Source: Mucilaginibacter aquariorum
GTDB lineage: Bacteria; Bacteroidota; Bacteroidia; Sphingobacteriales; Sphingobacteriaceae
Reading direction: 5' to 3'
Length of the DNA stretch: 64,000 nt
Assembly: GCF_024498135.1 (NCBI RefSeq)
Contig: NZ_JANHOH010000004.1
Coordinates: 186,001-250,000 of the forward strand
Shown piece after piece: positions 63,472 to 64,000 of this stretch (positions within the stretch are counted from its first letter, which is position 1; the number at the start of each line of letters is the position of its first letter). The notes under the pieces are model-generated. The model was given only the letters and a program-made list of their open reading frames with translations, searched no databases and was not told the origin of the DNA. Both the position numbers and the translations under genes were made by a program.

Positions 63472-64000
63472 ATGAATACTAAAAAGATCATCACCCTTTT
63501 CCTTATTTGTGCCACTTCATTTTGGCTGAAAGCAAACGCGGCTACAGTTGATACGGCACTTACATATAGCGCCGCCATGAACAAGGATATAAAAGCAGTA
63601 GTTATTAAACCTGCAAATTATTCAGCAGCCAAGAAATACCCTGTATTGTATCTGCTTCATGGGTTTAGCGGCAATTATAGCGACTGGATAAAGAAGGTGC
63701 CGGCCGTTTCAAAACTGGCCGATACTTATCATATGCTTATTGTTTGCCCCGATGGCAACTTTGCCGGTTGGTACTTTGATAGCCCTATGAATAAGGAATG
63801 GATGTATGAAACCTATGTGGCCAACGAATTGGTGAGTTATATTGATAAACATTACTCGACTATTACCAACCGAAAGGGAAGGGCTATTACCGGTCTGAGC
63901 ATGGGCGGCCACGGTGCCTTATTCCTGGCATTTAAACATCAGGATATTTTTGGGGCAGCAGGGAGCATGAGCGGCGTGGTAGATATACGCCAATTTGCCG
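63472..64000 (+). CDS. Esterase-family (esterase D/feruloyl-esterase-like) protein, cut by window end
   Basis: Partial, 176 codons seen, from ATG 63472 (an ATG at 63457 overlapping the previous stop is possible). Signal peptide (KIITLFLICATSFWLKANA). Esterase (PF00756-type) blocks: KKYPVLYLLHGFSGNYSDWI (about 56-75), PDGNFAGWYFDSPMN (about 92) and the nucleophile elbow AITGLSMGGHGALFLAFKH (Ser about 147). It continues beyond 64000. Expected to cleave phenolic or acetyl esters from polysaccharide; it is the third esterase of this cluster. Confidence 0.85.
   Translation, partial: MNTKKIITLFLICATSFWLKANAATVDTALTYSAAMNKDIKAVVIKPANYSAAKKYPVLYLLHGFSGNYSDWIKKVPAVSKLADTYHMLIVCPDGNFAGWYFDSPMNKEWMYETYVANELVSYIDKHYSTITNRKGRAITGLSMGGHGALFLAFKHQDIFGAAGSMSGVVDIRQFA

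Overview
The window is chromosomal DNA from a Bacteroidota bacterium, most likely Sphingobacteriaceae (Mucilaginibacter/Pedobacter-like). This is inferred from several things: an alternative complex III plus caa3-type oxidase gene order, AraC/HTCS-type regulators, MG2/TonB-plug proteins, GH92 and GH38-type glycosidases, promoters resembling TTTG-N18..22-TANNTTTG, AT-rich intergenic DNA and many short palindromic intergenic repeats. I see no rRNA, tRNA, CRISPR array, transposase, integrase or phage gene.

Layout. 1-5.7 kb: a small lipoprotein, a block of palindromic repeats, an EamA permease, a second nested palindromic element, then dnaG (all four zinc ligands replaced), a YraN nuclease-fold protein and a glutamine cyclotransferase lipoprotein. 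6-13 kb: an MG2/plug envelope protein, a GlxA-type regulator, two tandem DHFR/RibD-fold reductases and pgi. 13-22.3 kb: prfB with its programmed +1 frameshift, hydrolases, a DHCW cupin, a frameshifted esterase lipoprotein, a SirB1-like protein, a methyltransferase, an outer-membrane beta-barrel and a bacterial deoxyhypusine-synthase homologue.

22.5-39.3 kb is a coherent respiratory module. actABCDEF encodes alternative complex III, which oxidises menaquinol, and is followed directly by coxB and coxA. After a terminator-like hairpin come the heme A genes ctaA and ctaB, two subunit III genes, subunit IV, a SCO protein, a DUF420/CtaM assembly factor and a small CxxC membrane protein. Together they encode a quinol:cytochrome c/O2 chain and its assembly. 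Oddities are a six-heme ActA, a SCO protein whose copper histidine is tyrosine, and a DUF420 protein with a canonical EF-hand loop.

39.3-45.2 kb: a DUF2461 protein, an OmpA lipoprotein, then a four-gene operon (UxaA-type dehydratase, SDR, FAH-family hydrolase, amidohydrolase lactonase). It fits non-phosphorylative catabolism of L-fucose or a related deoxy-sugar to pyruvate and lactate, with a UxaA-type enzyme where an enolase-superfamily dehydratase is usual. 45.2-52.6 kb: a TPR protein, an APC permease, an NHL-repeat lipoprotein, truA, a small protein and a serine hydrolase.

52.8-64 kb is a carbohydrate-active locus without SusC/SusD in view: a lectin-like/DUF4185-like lipoprotein, a short AraC protein that looks like the end of an HTCS regulator, two paralogous SGNH hydrolases, an atypical GH38-type protein, a GH92 alpha-mannosidase and an esterase cut by the window end. 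Both transcription units share the motif TTTGCTAAATC upstream; at the first it forms part of a perfect inverted repeat inside the promoter.
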